Made by a program: the position numbers and the translations under genes
From: Fodinibius sediminis
GTDB taxonomy: Bacteria > Bacteroidota > Rhodothermia > Balneolales > Balneolaceae
Direction: 5' to 3'
DNA length: 64,000 nt
Assembly (NCBI RefSeq): GCF_900182555.1
Contig: NZ_FXTH01000007.1
Coordinates: 124,001 to 188,000 of the forward strand
Notes under the pieces: generated by a model
The model's database searches: none
The model's input: the letters and a program-made list of their open reading frames with translations, nothing else
Told to the model about the DNA's origin: nothing
Shown: positions 1 to 8,361 of the stretch, in pieces
Numbering within the stretch: the stretch's first letter is position 1
How the letters are laid out: each line of letters begins with the position of its first letter

Positions 1-2
1 CC

Positions 3-449
3 AGGCGAATTGACAAAATGATTAAACGCCTCGACTGGCCGGGAAAACCAAAAGCCGAGCCCACTCCGGAACCGCTGACACCAGATGAAAAAGAACGCTT
101 TGAACTCGGAAAACAACTGTTTGCAACATCCTGCGGTTCCTGCCACCAGGAAGACGGAAAGGGCATGAAAGGCATGGCACCACCCCTGGTCAATTCAAAA
201 TGGGTGCTTGGAAAACCAAGTCACTTGATTCGCATCCTGCTGGACGGCAAGGAAGGTGAAATGAGGATGCCTCCTGTAGGCGACCGATATTCCGACGAGG
301 AGATTGCTGCTATAGCAACCTACATCCGTCAAGCATGGGGGCACAAGGAACATCCAGTACCACCATCCCTGGTCATGGAAGTTCGCGGAGCTTCCACAGG
401 CCGCGACCATCCATGGACAGACGAAGAATTGAACAGCCACAGGCACTGA
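3..449 (+). CDS. C-terminal cytochrome c domain of a larger protein (5' end outside window)
   Basis: The reading frame is open to the left edge, so this is the 3' end of a gene that starts outside the window; the ATG at 18 is probably internal. The visible part has a proline-rich linker followed by a class I cytochrome c domain with heme motif CGSCH (C39, C42, H43 counted from the ATG at 18), a PPLVNSKWVLG segment and a likely methionine ligand in RMPP. A PPLVNS-W-LG cytochrome domain of this kind is typical of the tail of large periplasmic dehydrogenase or HEAT-repeat proteins of Bacteroidota and Planctomycetes. It should carry electrons from an upstream periplasmic oxidase domain, but that domain is not visible. 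It ends convergent to the epimerase gene. Confidence 0.8.
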   Translation, partial: RRIDKMIKRLDWPGKPKAEPTPEPLTPDEKERFELGKQLFATSCGSCHQEDGKGMKGMAPPLVNSKWVLGKPSHLIRILLDGKEGEMRMPPVGDRYSDEEIAAIATYIRQAWGHKEHPVPPSLVMEVRGASTGRDHPWTDEELNSHRH

Positions 450-591
450 CTGTCACGCAATCTGCAGCAGTATAAGATGCTTACTGCAGTTAATGGGTTA
501 AAGAAACGTACCGGGTCTATGCCGATAGTACCCTGAAGGAGCGATAAACCCGGTGAAAGCAGTACCCCCTTCCGCCGAATCCTGTTATTTT

Positions 592-1851
592 TTATTCCTC
601 TTTCTCTGCCAGCAGATCGATGATCAGAATCATATTGCGAAGGATATGGAATGGATCCTTTACCGGCAGGGCAGCAATCTTATCGATGGGTTTTCCTTTT
701 CTGTCCCGTATCTGTATCCATTCCCCGATATTCTTGTCAGGATTTGGAAAGGTGTTAAAGACGTACTGCTCCACTTTTTCATAGAGCTTTAGCATCTTTT
801 CATCGCGAGTAAGATCATAAGCCAACAGCAGTGCGTACAATGCCTCGGAGTGGGGCCACCAGAGCTTCATATTCCATGAACCGAGAATCAGCTCTTCATA
901 GGCCGTCTCCCCGGCGGCTCCCCGGGGCTTCCCTCCTTCCCGGTCTACAAATCTCAGCAGACCGCCGTACTGTTCATCCCATCCTAATGTCACAGCATGT
1001 CGTATGGCTTTAACAGCCTGTTCAACATAGTTCTTATACCCCTGCTCTCGGGCGGTATGGATGACAAACCACATCGACTCAATCGTGTGACCAGGATTGA
1101 GGTGGCGGTAAAGCAGCGACTTATCTTCATTGGTCGACCGCTGAATCGGTAACATTTCAACAACCCGGTGATCAGGCATGTAAAAATGCTCCATGATATC
1201 TTCCATGTACTCCACGCTGTGGGCCACCAGCTGCTGCCTGGCCGGGTGAATCATACGGACAGCCACCTCCGCCATTTCCTGGGCAACATTCAGCATGATC
1301 ATCGGAATGGAATGAGCACGGTAATCCTTTGGAATCGGATACGGTTCAGTAGAAATACTTCCCTTTTCGATTCGTCTGCGAATGCGATGATAAAGGTCGA
1401 GTACCCGTTCGAAGCGCTTCTCATCATGAGTGAGTCCAGCAACTTTAGCCAATCCCAGGGCAACAAAACAATCCGCATAAATACTGCTGTCATAGCCCGC
1501 ACCGGCTACGCTTTCCTTCTTATGTCCCTCTTTGGTTAGCAGAAAGGCGCAGTTACCATTTGGAAGGAATACATGTTCTTCCAGGAAAGAGGCACTCCTG
1601 TTCAGGTGCCGAAGGTACTCTTCCCGTTCACCCTTGAGTATATTTTGGTCAATAAGGCGTATTATTTCGGACCACAGCCATAAGAACCGGCCCTGCGACC
1701 AGGTATATTTATCCGTGCTGACCAATGCATCGCCCCTGTTGTTAAAACAGGTAAAAATGCCTCCGTGCTTTTGGTCCAATGCCCTGTTCCAGAATGGAAG
1801 CAGGACATCCTCAACCTGCTTAAGGTAAAAATCAGCTAACCCTTTTTCCAC
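592..1851 (-). CDS. AGE family epimerase/isomerase (N-acylglucosamine 2-epimerase-like)
   Basis: A 419-residue (alpha/alpha)6-barrel sugar epimerase, close to the usual family length of about 400. Visible family marks are the N-terminal YTWSQGR motif (R55), GHTIE (H255, E258), WWPHSEAL (H334) and DPFHILR near the C-terminus (H402); H255 and H402 match the two catalytic histidines of the family. There is no signal peptide, so it acts in the cytoplasm. The start is a GTG located 3 nt after the stop of the SSS symporter gene, which implies co-transcription and probably coupled translation. Members act on N-acetylglucosamine/N-acetylmannosamine, on cellobiose or mannobiose at the reducing end, or on free mannose/glucose. 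The sequence alone does not settle which; pairing with a sugar importer suggests it handles the imported sugar. Confidence 0.88.
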   Translation of the reverse strand: MEKGLADFYLKQVEDVLLPFWNRALDQKHGGIFTCFNNRGDALVSTDKYTWSQGRFLWLWSEIIRLIDQNILKGEREEYLRHLNRSASFLEEHVFLPNGNCAFLLTKEGHKKESVAGAGYDSSIYADCFVALGLAKVAGLTHDEKRFERVLDLYHRIRRRIEKGSISTEPYPIPKDYRAHSIPMIMLNVAQEMAEVAVRMIHPARQQLVAHSVEYMEDIMEHFYMPDHRVVEMLPIQRSTNEDKSLLYRHLNPGHTIESMWFVIHTAREQGYKNYVEQAVKAIRHAVTLGWDEQYGGLLRFVDREGGKPRGAAGETAYEELILGSWNMKLWWPHSEALYALLLAYDLTRDEKMLKLYEKVEQYVFNTFPNPDKNIGEWIQIRDRKGKPIDKIAALPVKDPFHILRNMILIIDLLAEKEE

Positions 1852-1854
1852 GAA

Positions 1855-3354
1855 TTAAAAGGTTTCTTCAATCACTTCCCGTTTGTCCAGCTCCAGTTTA
1901 TCCAGCAATTCATCCACTTCGGCCGGAACTTCATCTTTCTTGTTAAACCAGCCGATTGATACATAGAGAATAAACGATATAAACAGCGGCGATGCGATCT
2001 CAACGACCTGGGTCGAGTCCATCAGGTATTTGGACACAACAAAAGCAACCAGCCCCCCGATGATGGAGATAATGGCCGTCTTGGAATCGCAATGCCGGAA
2101 CCTGGGAAGCAATCCCAGTATCATGGGAACAGAGATGGGACCAACGATGGCTGCAAACCAGCTGATAATCAAGCCCAGAACTCCCCCGAAGGAATCGGCA
2201 TTAATGGCGATCACCAGGGTCAGCGCTGTAAAACAGAAGGTAGACAAGCGTGCCATGCGCAGCGACTCTTTCTGTTTTAAATCTTTGAACCTGTCAGAAA
2301 GATTGGGCAGTATATCCCGGGTGATGACGGACGAAATCGTATTGGAATCCGAAGAAGTCATCGACATGGTATTGGCAAACATGGATGCCAGCACCAGCCC
2401 AACCATCCCGGGTGGCAGCAGTTCCTGCGTAATTAAAGCGTACGACTGCGTGGGGTCCTCAAGATTAGGCAAGATTATAGGCGCCGCCCACATCGGGAAA
2501 AAGAGAATAAGAGGCCAGATCAGATACAACAGTCCTGACAGAATCGCCGCTTTACGAGCATCCGACCCCGATGGAGAAGAAATATAGCGGGTGGCGAGGT
2601 TCCAGGTGCCGCCGTTGTAGCTGAGAAAATTGATGAATAAAAAGGCAAAAGCGAAGCCTGGGGTATATGGATCGTTAAATAATTGTCCATTGTCTTCCGG
2701 AAGCTGGTCCCAGATCGTAAACAGAGAGTCAACCCCTCCCAACATGTCCATCACGATGAAAAGCATGGCCAGACCGGCAACAATTTGCACAACAAACTGT
2801 GCCAAGTCGGTCCAAACATCGGCCCATAATCCACCCACGGTGATATAAATCAATGAAATGCCGCCTGCCAGCAGAATTCCCACCACCAGGGAGGTCCCGG
2901 TGAATGCCTTCAACAGAACCGCGATGGCAGCCCATTTGGCTCCCACATCAAACAATTTCAGCAGCACCCCGGACCAGGCCATAAGCTGCTGGGTGGGGAG
3001 ATTGTATCGTGTTTTCAGATATTCGGTGGGAGACTCAATATTGAGTTTGGCCCGCAACCGCGACCATCGGGGGGCAATGAAGATGGAACCCACAAAAATT
3101 CCGATAGCGATGGTAAAGGCCCACCAGATGTAGATGGTAAAACCGTGGGTATAGGCCAAGCCGGCATAAGCCACAAATACAGCCCCGCTGTATCCTGATA
3201 TATGATGTGAAATGCCTGAAAGCCACCATGGTAGCTTACCTCCGGCTACAAAAAAATCACCGGAATCATCAACCTCCCGGAACGACCAAATTCCTATGAT
3301 TACCATCACTAAGAAAAACAAAAATATAACTATCCAGTCAAGTGGCTGCATCAT
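1855..3354 (-). CDS. SSS-family sodium:solute (sugar) symporter
   Basis: A 499-residue inner-membrane protein with about 13 to 14 hydrophobic segments, starting at TM1 (LDWIVIFLFFLVMVIIGIW). The FVAGGKLPWWLSGISHH segment and the later SSDSNTISSVITRD segment are typical of the solute:sodium symporter family, in particular the SGLT-like sugar branch. It probably drives uptake of a sugar or sugar acid with sodium. It lies 3 nt upstream of the AGE epimerase, so transport and epimerisation are probably one unit. A sodium-driven importer fits with the sodium-type ATP synthase at the other end of the window. The exact substrate cannot be read from the sequence. Confidence 0.9.
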   Translation of the reverse strand: MMQPLDWIVIFLFFLVMVIIGIWSFREVDDSGDFFVAGGKLPWWLSGISHHISGYSGAVFVAYAGLAYTHGFTIYIWWAFTIAIGIFVGSIFIAPRWSRLRAKLNIESPTEYLKTRYNLPTQQLMAWSGVLLKLFDVGAKWAAIAVLLKAFTGTSLVVGILLAGGISLIYITVGGLWADVWTDLAQFVVQIVAGLAMLFIVMDMLGGVDSLFTIWDQLPEDNGQLFNDPYTPGFAFAFLFINFLSYNGGTWNLATRYISSPSGSDARKAAILSGLLYLIWPLILFFPMWAAPIILPNLEDPTQSYALITQELLPPGMVGLVLASMFANTMSMTSSDSNTISSVITRDILPNLSDRFKDLKQKESLRMARLSTFCFTALTLVIAINADSFGGVLGLIISWFAAIVGPISVPMILGLLPRFRHCDSKTAIISIIGGLVAFVVSKYLMDSTQVVEIASPLFISFILYVSIGWFNKKDEVPAEVDELLDKLELDKREVIEETF

Positions 3355-3592
3355 CTATATCGATCCTGTGTGCTTATTTATTTTTAGTGTTAAAACGTTT
3401 TATTGTTGTCTATTTCTCGCTGACATACCTGTCCATGCATTCGCTTCTTCCATGCCATATCGTAAATGGGTATTAACCTTTTTTAATAGTACACATCAGC
3501 AGGCAAAAAGTATTAGATAGGAAGTTCCTGCACGGTCCGTAAGCTAAAGGGCAGCTGTAAGATAACAACATCAGCAATAATCCATATATCTT

Positions 3593-4180
3593 TTATATAA
3601 AAAATATGATAAAAATAAATGAATAAATGTCGGCATGTTTTCTCAGATAATTGCGGATGAATTTTGAACTTAAATAATATTGTGTCTTTACCGTATTGAT
3701 GGAGACCTTATTGAGCTCAGCTATCTCGGCATTGGTGAGTCCTTCAAAGCTTTTCATCTGGAATACTTTTCTCTCAGCCGGCGAAAGTTTCTTCAAGGCC
3801 TTCTTCAGAAAGTCGAGATACTCCGTATAGATAATTTTATTTTCTATGGGGTTATAACCGGGATTTTGCTGTTCATTAAGGGTGAGATCCTTCAAAATGC
3901 GCTTATGATTCTTTTTGTCGCGAATCATATTCAATACATGATTCTTCAGCATGGTAAATAAAAAACTCCTCACCGAAGCAGACTCGTCAAGGTCCTCGCG
4001 TTTCTGCCATAATTTTATGAAAACATCCTGAACCGCATCCTCGGCTATTGCTTCATTCTTTAGATATTTTCTTGAAAGATAATAAAGAGGTTTGTGGTAC
4101 TTCTTATAAAGACGCTTGAATGATGTTCTGTCACCATTCTTCATACCCTTTACCAGAACGTAGTCATTCTTTCCCTTCAT
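3593..4180 (-). CDS. ECF-type RNA polymerase sigma factor (orphan)
   Basis: A 195-residue sigma-70 family ECF factor. Region 2 is seen at about residues 20-90 (AEDAVQDVFIKLWQKRE) and region 4 at about 125-180 with the helix-turn-helix GLTNAEIAELNKVSINTVKTQ. It resembles the Bacteroidota factors that control SusC/SusD loci, but neither a FecR anti-sigma gene nor a SusC gene lies next to it; its neighbours are the two-domain esterase upstream and the symporter downstream. The protein ends in a very hydrophobic tail (SFIFIIFFI), a feature shared with the ECF factor at 14922-15503. It may control the symporter/epimerase pair or a distant locus. Confidence 0.9.
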   Translation of the reverse strand: MKGKNDYVLVKGMKNGDRTSFKRLYKKYHKPLYYLSRKYLKNEAIAEDAVQDVFIKLWQKREDLDESASVRSFLFTMLKNHVLNMIRDKKNHKRILKDLTLNEQQNPGYNPIENKIIYTEYLDFLKKALKKLSPAERKVFQMKSFEGLTNAEIAELNKVSINTVKTQYYLSSKFIRNYLRKHADIYSFIFIIFFI

Positions 4181-4448
4181 CTTACACCCATCCTATAAAT
4201 GTATGTTTATGTATTTTGCAGACAAATGAATACAGCTTCCCAACGCATATCCCTTCCGCTCCTATGGGAAATCCCATTGCATTCCCTGACAGGCAATGAT
4301 TAGTTCAGCCTCTTCCAAATATTAAGCTTACAACAGAGGATTCATCCCGATTACCCAGTGAGTACGCTATGCAAAATGAGTTAACAATCAACAATTAACT
4401 ATTTTTTTAAAATAGTGCAAATATTAATTGCAGATCCCCTTTCGGGTT

Positions 4449-6797
4449 CTATTGTTTCAGCTGTCCATGCAACCAGTCTACCAGCTTTTTCTTCTGCAGG
4501 GAAGAGAAGCCTGTAAATTCATAGGGTGTCATGAAGTCAAGCTTTGAATCGCTATTGAAAAGACGATAGACCGTCTCAGCCTGCCCCACAGCCTGCTGTA
4601 CCTTTTTGAAATCTGAATGCCGGTCCAGCTCCGGCGTTATAACAAGCATGGGCCTTGGCGCAATAGAGGCAAGGATAGCCGGAAAATCTACGGGTATGCG
4701 TTCGGTGTCATCCACAAAGAATCCCAGCCGTGGAAGCAACCCATGCAAATGGGAGTAGGTCTTGACTCCTTCCACATCTCCGGAGGCGTCACGCAAAGGC
4801 GTAAAGGCTCCTGAGACCCCCACCCCCGCAATCCGATCGTCGAGGGCAGCAGTAAACAGGCTGACCGTCCCTCCCAGTGCGAATCCGGAGAGAAAGATTT
4901 GATCACGATCAACAAACTCAAGTCCCTCCAGTGCATCGACGGCCGCCCGCGTATCAGTGACCATCTTACCCAGCTTGGACCAATGGGGATAGCGCTCGTA
5001 AAAGAGGGTTCCCTCCTCGATTCGGGTTCCATACCCGATCAGGTCCATAGCCAGCACAGCCATCCCCTCAGACAGAATGTCTTCGAACAGGCCCTCCACA
5101 TTCGTGGCATCAAAACCGGTATTTGAGAAGCGGTGCAGATAGATGACTACCGGCAGCTTGCCCTCTTCCCCCGTTTGCATTTCTCCATCTTCGTCAGTGG
5201 GATAGTAAAGTCTGCCGTGCAGGTAGTCGCCCAGGGCGTTGTAGGGAGCGATATTCCTGCTGCGTCCGTTGGAGACTTCCGGGCGGCTGATAAAACTGTT
5301 GAGATAGTCGTCTCTCGCAGTAAGCCGTCTGATGGGGCTCGCAGTAACACCAGCCGGTCTGTCACCGAGCAGCCAGTCAACATCCGCAAGGATAGAATCC
5401 TTTTGTGCTTTCCACGCCGAAGGCGAATCAATAGTTGCGCCCCCTTCCCCGGTGAGGATTGCACGCTCGGCGGGAATGACCGGAAAATCCCGGGGATCGA
5501 CAGTTTCTCCGCTCAGTTCTTTCCACTGGTCAAAGGAATAATTGTATACCAGTTCATTCTCCCAGGGGATCATACTGCTACGGTCGAACTGTATGTCCAG
5601 CCAGTCGATAAAAGCCTCGATATCCCGGGCCTCCACGGCATGTTCTCCATCCCGAAACCGAATTCCCAGTTTATCGCCAGCATCCAGGAACCCATATACC
5701 TTCTCAAGCGACTGGTAATTGTGCTCTATAGCCCACGGCGCTCCGCCCGCCTTGTTCTCGCGTATGGATGTACTCAGCAGTAGTGAATTTGGAGCAATCA
5801 GGGACAACAGTGAATTTTGATCAATCGGCAGCTTATGTTCCCGTCCCCAGTAAAAACGGAGTCTCGGGTGCAGCCAGTGCGTTCTCCGGGATACCAGAAA
5901 CTCAATCTCCTCATTCGAATGACGTGCATCGGTATAGCGGTAGGGAATTTCACCGCCGGTCCCCCCGCTGCTGCTGATAACGGCCGTAATCCGATCGTCA
6001 AAAGCCCCGGCAAAAACCGACTGTTTTGCATTTCTCGAGTGACCGGTAATAGCAATTTGGGATCGATCTACCCGGTCCAGAGTATACAAGTAATCTACGG
6101 CCCTATGGGCTCCCCACGCACGTGCCATCAGTGTACTCCAGTCATAATCAGGATACAGCTCCAGGTATTCCCGGGTGTCGTCCCTGTCATCCGCCCCGGC
6201 ATATACCAGGCCCATATATCCCCTACGCACTGCTATCTGAGCCCATCCCCGGTGATTCCACTGAGTCATAAAGACCGGAAATGGGCCATCTCCGGGCGGG
6301 GTGAAGAGTTCAAGGGTCAATTTCGCTTCCTTATTATTACCGAAACGCAGTTCAATCATTTCAATCTTGACCCCGTTTTCCATCTTCTCATCCAACACAT
6401 GTGCAGTAACATTGCTGGGCGGCGGCGGGAAGGTGCCCGATAAAATATGTTTTGCCTGCTCCTTTATCCATTCTCTCTTCTCCTTCCACTGCGCCCTGGT
6501 CTCAACTGGAATATTTTCACCTCCCTCATCAATGACCAGTGGATCGGGAAGCAGCGGTATGGAAGGCATGTCCTCAAAATTCGGGGGTAGAGCGCCTGTA
6601 CGCTCTACCCAATCGATCCAGGTAGAATCGTGGTAGCTGACAAAGGCATCATGAGAGGGAGGGGTTTCCTGGAGTTCCAGCAACTGTTGAAGGTAGGCAT
6701 GCCGCTGTTGCTGCGCACTTTGCCCATAGGATGTAAATGCATGTGCAAAAATAAAATATGACAGTATGAACAGTGCGTATTTTGTTGTCTTGATCAT
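4449..6797 (-). CDS. Exported tandem alpha/beta-hydrolase esterase, second domain lacking its nucleophile serine
   Basis: A 782-residue protein with a signal peptide (about residues 1-25) and two alpha/beta-hydrolase domains of the CE15/acetyl xylan esterase type. Domain 1 (about 90-405) has GHSRN with S254 as nucleophile and H386 in DGEHAV as probable catalytic histidine. Domain 2 (about 440-782) has GFALG at 638-642, so alanine 640 stands where the nucleophile serine should be, although the acid/histidine pair D725 and H727 (ELDRH) is kept. I checked the codon: it reads GCA on the coding strand. Domain 2 may be a binding or structural module. The gene is downstream of the CE15 gene, with a 106-nt gap, and probably acts with it on acylated or uronic-acid-substituted hemicellulose in the periplasm. 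Confidence 0.8.
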   Translation of the reverse strand: MIKTTKYALFILSYFIFAHAFTSYGQSAQQQRHAYLQQLLELQETPPSHDAFVSYHDSTWIDWVERTGALPPNFEDMPSIPLLPDPLVIDEGGENIPVETRAQWKEKREWIKEQAKHILSGTFPPPPSNVTAHVLDEKMENGVKIEMIELRFGNNKEAKLTLELFTPPGDGPFPVFMTQWNHRGWAQIAVRRGYMGLVYAGADDRDDTREYLELYPDYDWSTLMARAWGAHRAVDYLYTLDRVDRSQIAITGHSRNAKQSVFAGAFDDRITAVISSSGGTGGEIPYRYTDARHSNEEIEFLVSRRTHWLHPRLRFYWGREHKLPIDQNSLLSLIAPNSLLLSTSIRENKAGGAPWAIEHNYQSLEKVYGFLDAGDKLGIRFRDGEHAVEARDIEAFIDWLDIQFDRSSMIPWENELVYNYSFDQWKELSGETVDPRDFPVIPAERAILTGEGGATIDSPSAWKAQKDSILADVDWLLGDRPAGVTASPIRRLTARDDYLNSFISRPEVSNGRSRNIAPYNALGDYLHGRLYYPTDEDGEMQTGEEGKLPVVIYLHRFSNTGFDATNVEGLFEDILSEGMAVLAMDLIGYGTRIEEGTLFYERYPHWSKLGKMVTDTRAAVDALEGLEFVDRDQIFLSGFALGGTVSLFTAALDDRIAGVGVSGAFTPLRDASGDVEGVKTYSHLHGLLPRLGFFVDDTERIPVDFPAILASIAPRPMLVITPELDRHSDFKKVQQAVGQAETVYRLFNSDSKLDFMTPYEFTGFSSLQKKKLVDWLHGQLKQ

Positions 6798-6903
6798 GTG
6801 CTGAAAACTTCCCTTATGATGTTAATCCGTAGTTTTAGTGCTGAAGTACCGGTGTTGATCTTTGTGAACATATACTGTACCAAAAAGTGACTGGCCCCGT
6901 CTA

Positions 6904-8172
6904 TCATTGCCCCCTGTTCCACCAGCGGTCAGCAAAATCCATATAGTGATTCCAGTCTTCCGGTGTAAGATTGTGCCCCCCGCTTCGAATGTGATATCCA
7001 CGGGGACCAGCGACAAGCGGCTGATCCAGCGGGGGCATCTCATCGGGCTCAACGGCCTCATACCCCCACAAGCCATAGGCGGGAGAGGCATGGGCCAGTG
7101 ATAAAAATTCACCGCGGGGATCGGCCCACAGGTCCTCACCGGCACTGGCGATGTATACCGCGCGCGGGGCCATAAGTGAGATGAGCATGTGCTGATCGAA
7201 AGGCAATGCTTCCTCCCGGTCATTGAAAGCCATATAATTTTCTGCAAACCAGTGATCAAATCCATTCACCGCTTTGACTGTTTCCCCGAACCTGCGCCTA
7301 CTGAGGGCTGCGCCTCCGCTTCCGGAATTATTGGAAATAACGATGGAGAAGCGCGTGTCTTCCGCTCCGGCCCACAGTGCCGCCTTTCCTCCCCGGGAGT
7401 GTCCAAGCAGGGCCACTTTGGAATTATCAATACCGGATTCAGATTCAAAATAATCCATGACCCGGCTGGCGCCCCAGCCCCAGGCCGCCAGAGCCATCCA
7501 TGCGTCAGCCTCTCGGTCAACTGAGGCGTCCTCTCCTTCAAAAAGACGAATAACGCCCTCGTGATAGCGGTCTTCGTCATCCGGGGCCAAATCATTATTT
7601 TGAATAGCTGCTATACCATATCCGCGGTCAATGACCTCCTCAGCAGGCCAGAAGCCTGATTTCTCCTTTCGGGTGGGATCCGTATTCGAGGGGGCCCGGT
7701 TATTCATCAGCATAAAAACGGGAATGGCACCGGATACATCATTGGGAAGAAACAGGATCAACTCGAACTCGTGTCTGCGCCCCTCATGCCGGCTTTTAAT
7801 AGCCACTCGACGAAGTGTTGCCCTTCCCTTCATGGCTTGCGGATCTTCCTGAACGACTTCGAAGCTGAGTTCTTCCGGCGGGCCGGGCCGACGGCCATAC
7901 ATGTGGGTACGGAACAATTCCAGAATGTGGCGCCGTCTCCGGGGCCATTCCTCCTTGTTTTGTACCGTTGAACCTGAAGTGGTTCGCAATACTTCAGGTA
8001 ACTCGTAGTCGGGAACGCCCGACTCACGCCAATTGTACCCCGGTCGCTCCTCCTCCAGTTGTTCAATACGCTCCCGATCAGCCTGCCAGCCGCTTTCCTG
8101 TGCTGCTAAATTCTGTCCGCAGGAAACGATAAAAACAATGACTAGAAAAATACGCAACGGGTAATATTCCAT
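6904..8172 (-). CDS. Glucuronoyl esterase-like (CE15) periplasmic hydrolase
   Basis: A 422-residue exported alpha/beta-hydrolase. The N-terminus is a signal sequence (hydrophobic about residues 5-20, with a cysteine at 18 that could be lipidated). The core has GHSRGGK at 257-263 with nucleophile S259, matching the CE15 GCSRxGK signature with His for Cys, and GGHNLTPEDW with H400 as catalytic histidine. Acidic residues in AGEDLWADP (about 344-352) could supply the acid. CE15 enzymes cleave the ester between 4-O-methylglucuronic acid of xylan and lignin alcohols. Its place just after a SusC/SusD pair and before a second esterase supports a role in opening esterified glucuronoxylan. A broader carbohydrate esterase activity is also possible. 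Confidence 0.85.
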   Translation of the reverse strand: MEYYPLRIFLVIVFIVSCGQNLAAQESGWQADRERIEQLEEERPGYNWRESGVPDYELPEVLRTTSGSTVQNKEEWPRRRRHILELFRTHMYGRRPGPPEELSFEVVQEDPQAMKGRATLRRVAIKSRHEGRRHEFELILFLPNDVSGAIPVFMLMNNRAPSNTDPTRKEKSGFWPAEEVIDRGYGIAAIQNNDLAPDDEDRYHEGVIRLFEGEDASVDREADAWMALAAWGWGASRVMDYFESESGIDNSKVALLGHSRGGKAALWAGAEDTRFSIVISNNSGSGGAALSRRRFGETVKAVNGFDHWFAENYMAFNDREEALPFDQHMLISLMAPRAVYIASAGEDLWADPRGEFLSLAHASPAYGLWGYEAVEPDEMPPLDQPLVAGPRGYHIRSGGHNLTPEDWNHYMDFADRWWNRGQ

Positions 8173-8361
8173 TTGATAGTTATGCTCTTATTTTAAAGGG
8201 ATACAAGTACACCTGACCTTGTTAAGAAGGACTAAAATTTTATCCGGGCTATTATATAATAGTAGCGTGATATTAATTAACGTAATAATTTTTCAGTTCC
8301 ACAACCTTAAAAGGCAGGTACTGTGTCCATGATAAACTAACATATTCGGTTGTATATCTCT

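Noticed and set aside
510-554. Inverted repeat ACCGGGT/ACCCGGT between the convergent genes at the left edge
   Set aside because: The loop is about 30 nt long and no T run follows on either strand, so I do not call it a terminator.
4264-4277. Short palindrome ATGGGA-AA-TCCCAT upstream of the orphan ECF gene
   Set aside because: Only 6-bp half-sites and a single copy seen; could be chance, so not listed as a regulatory site.
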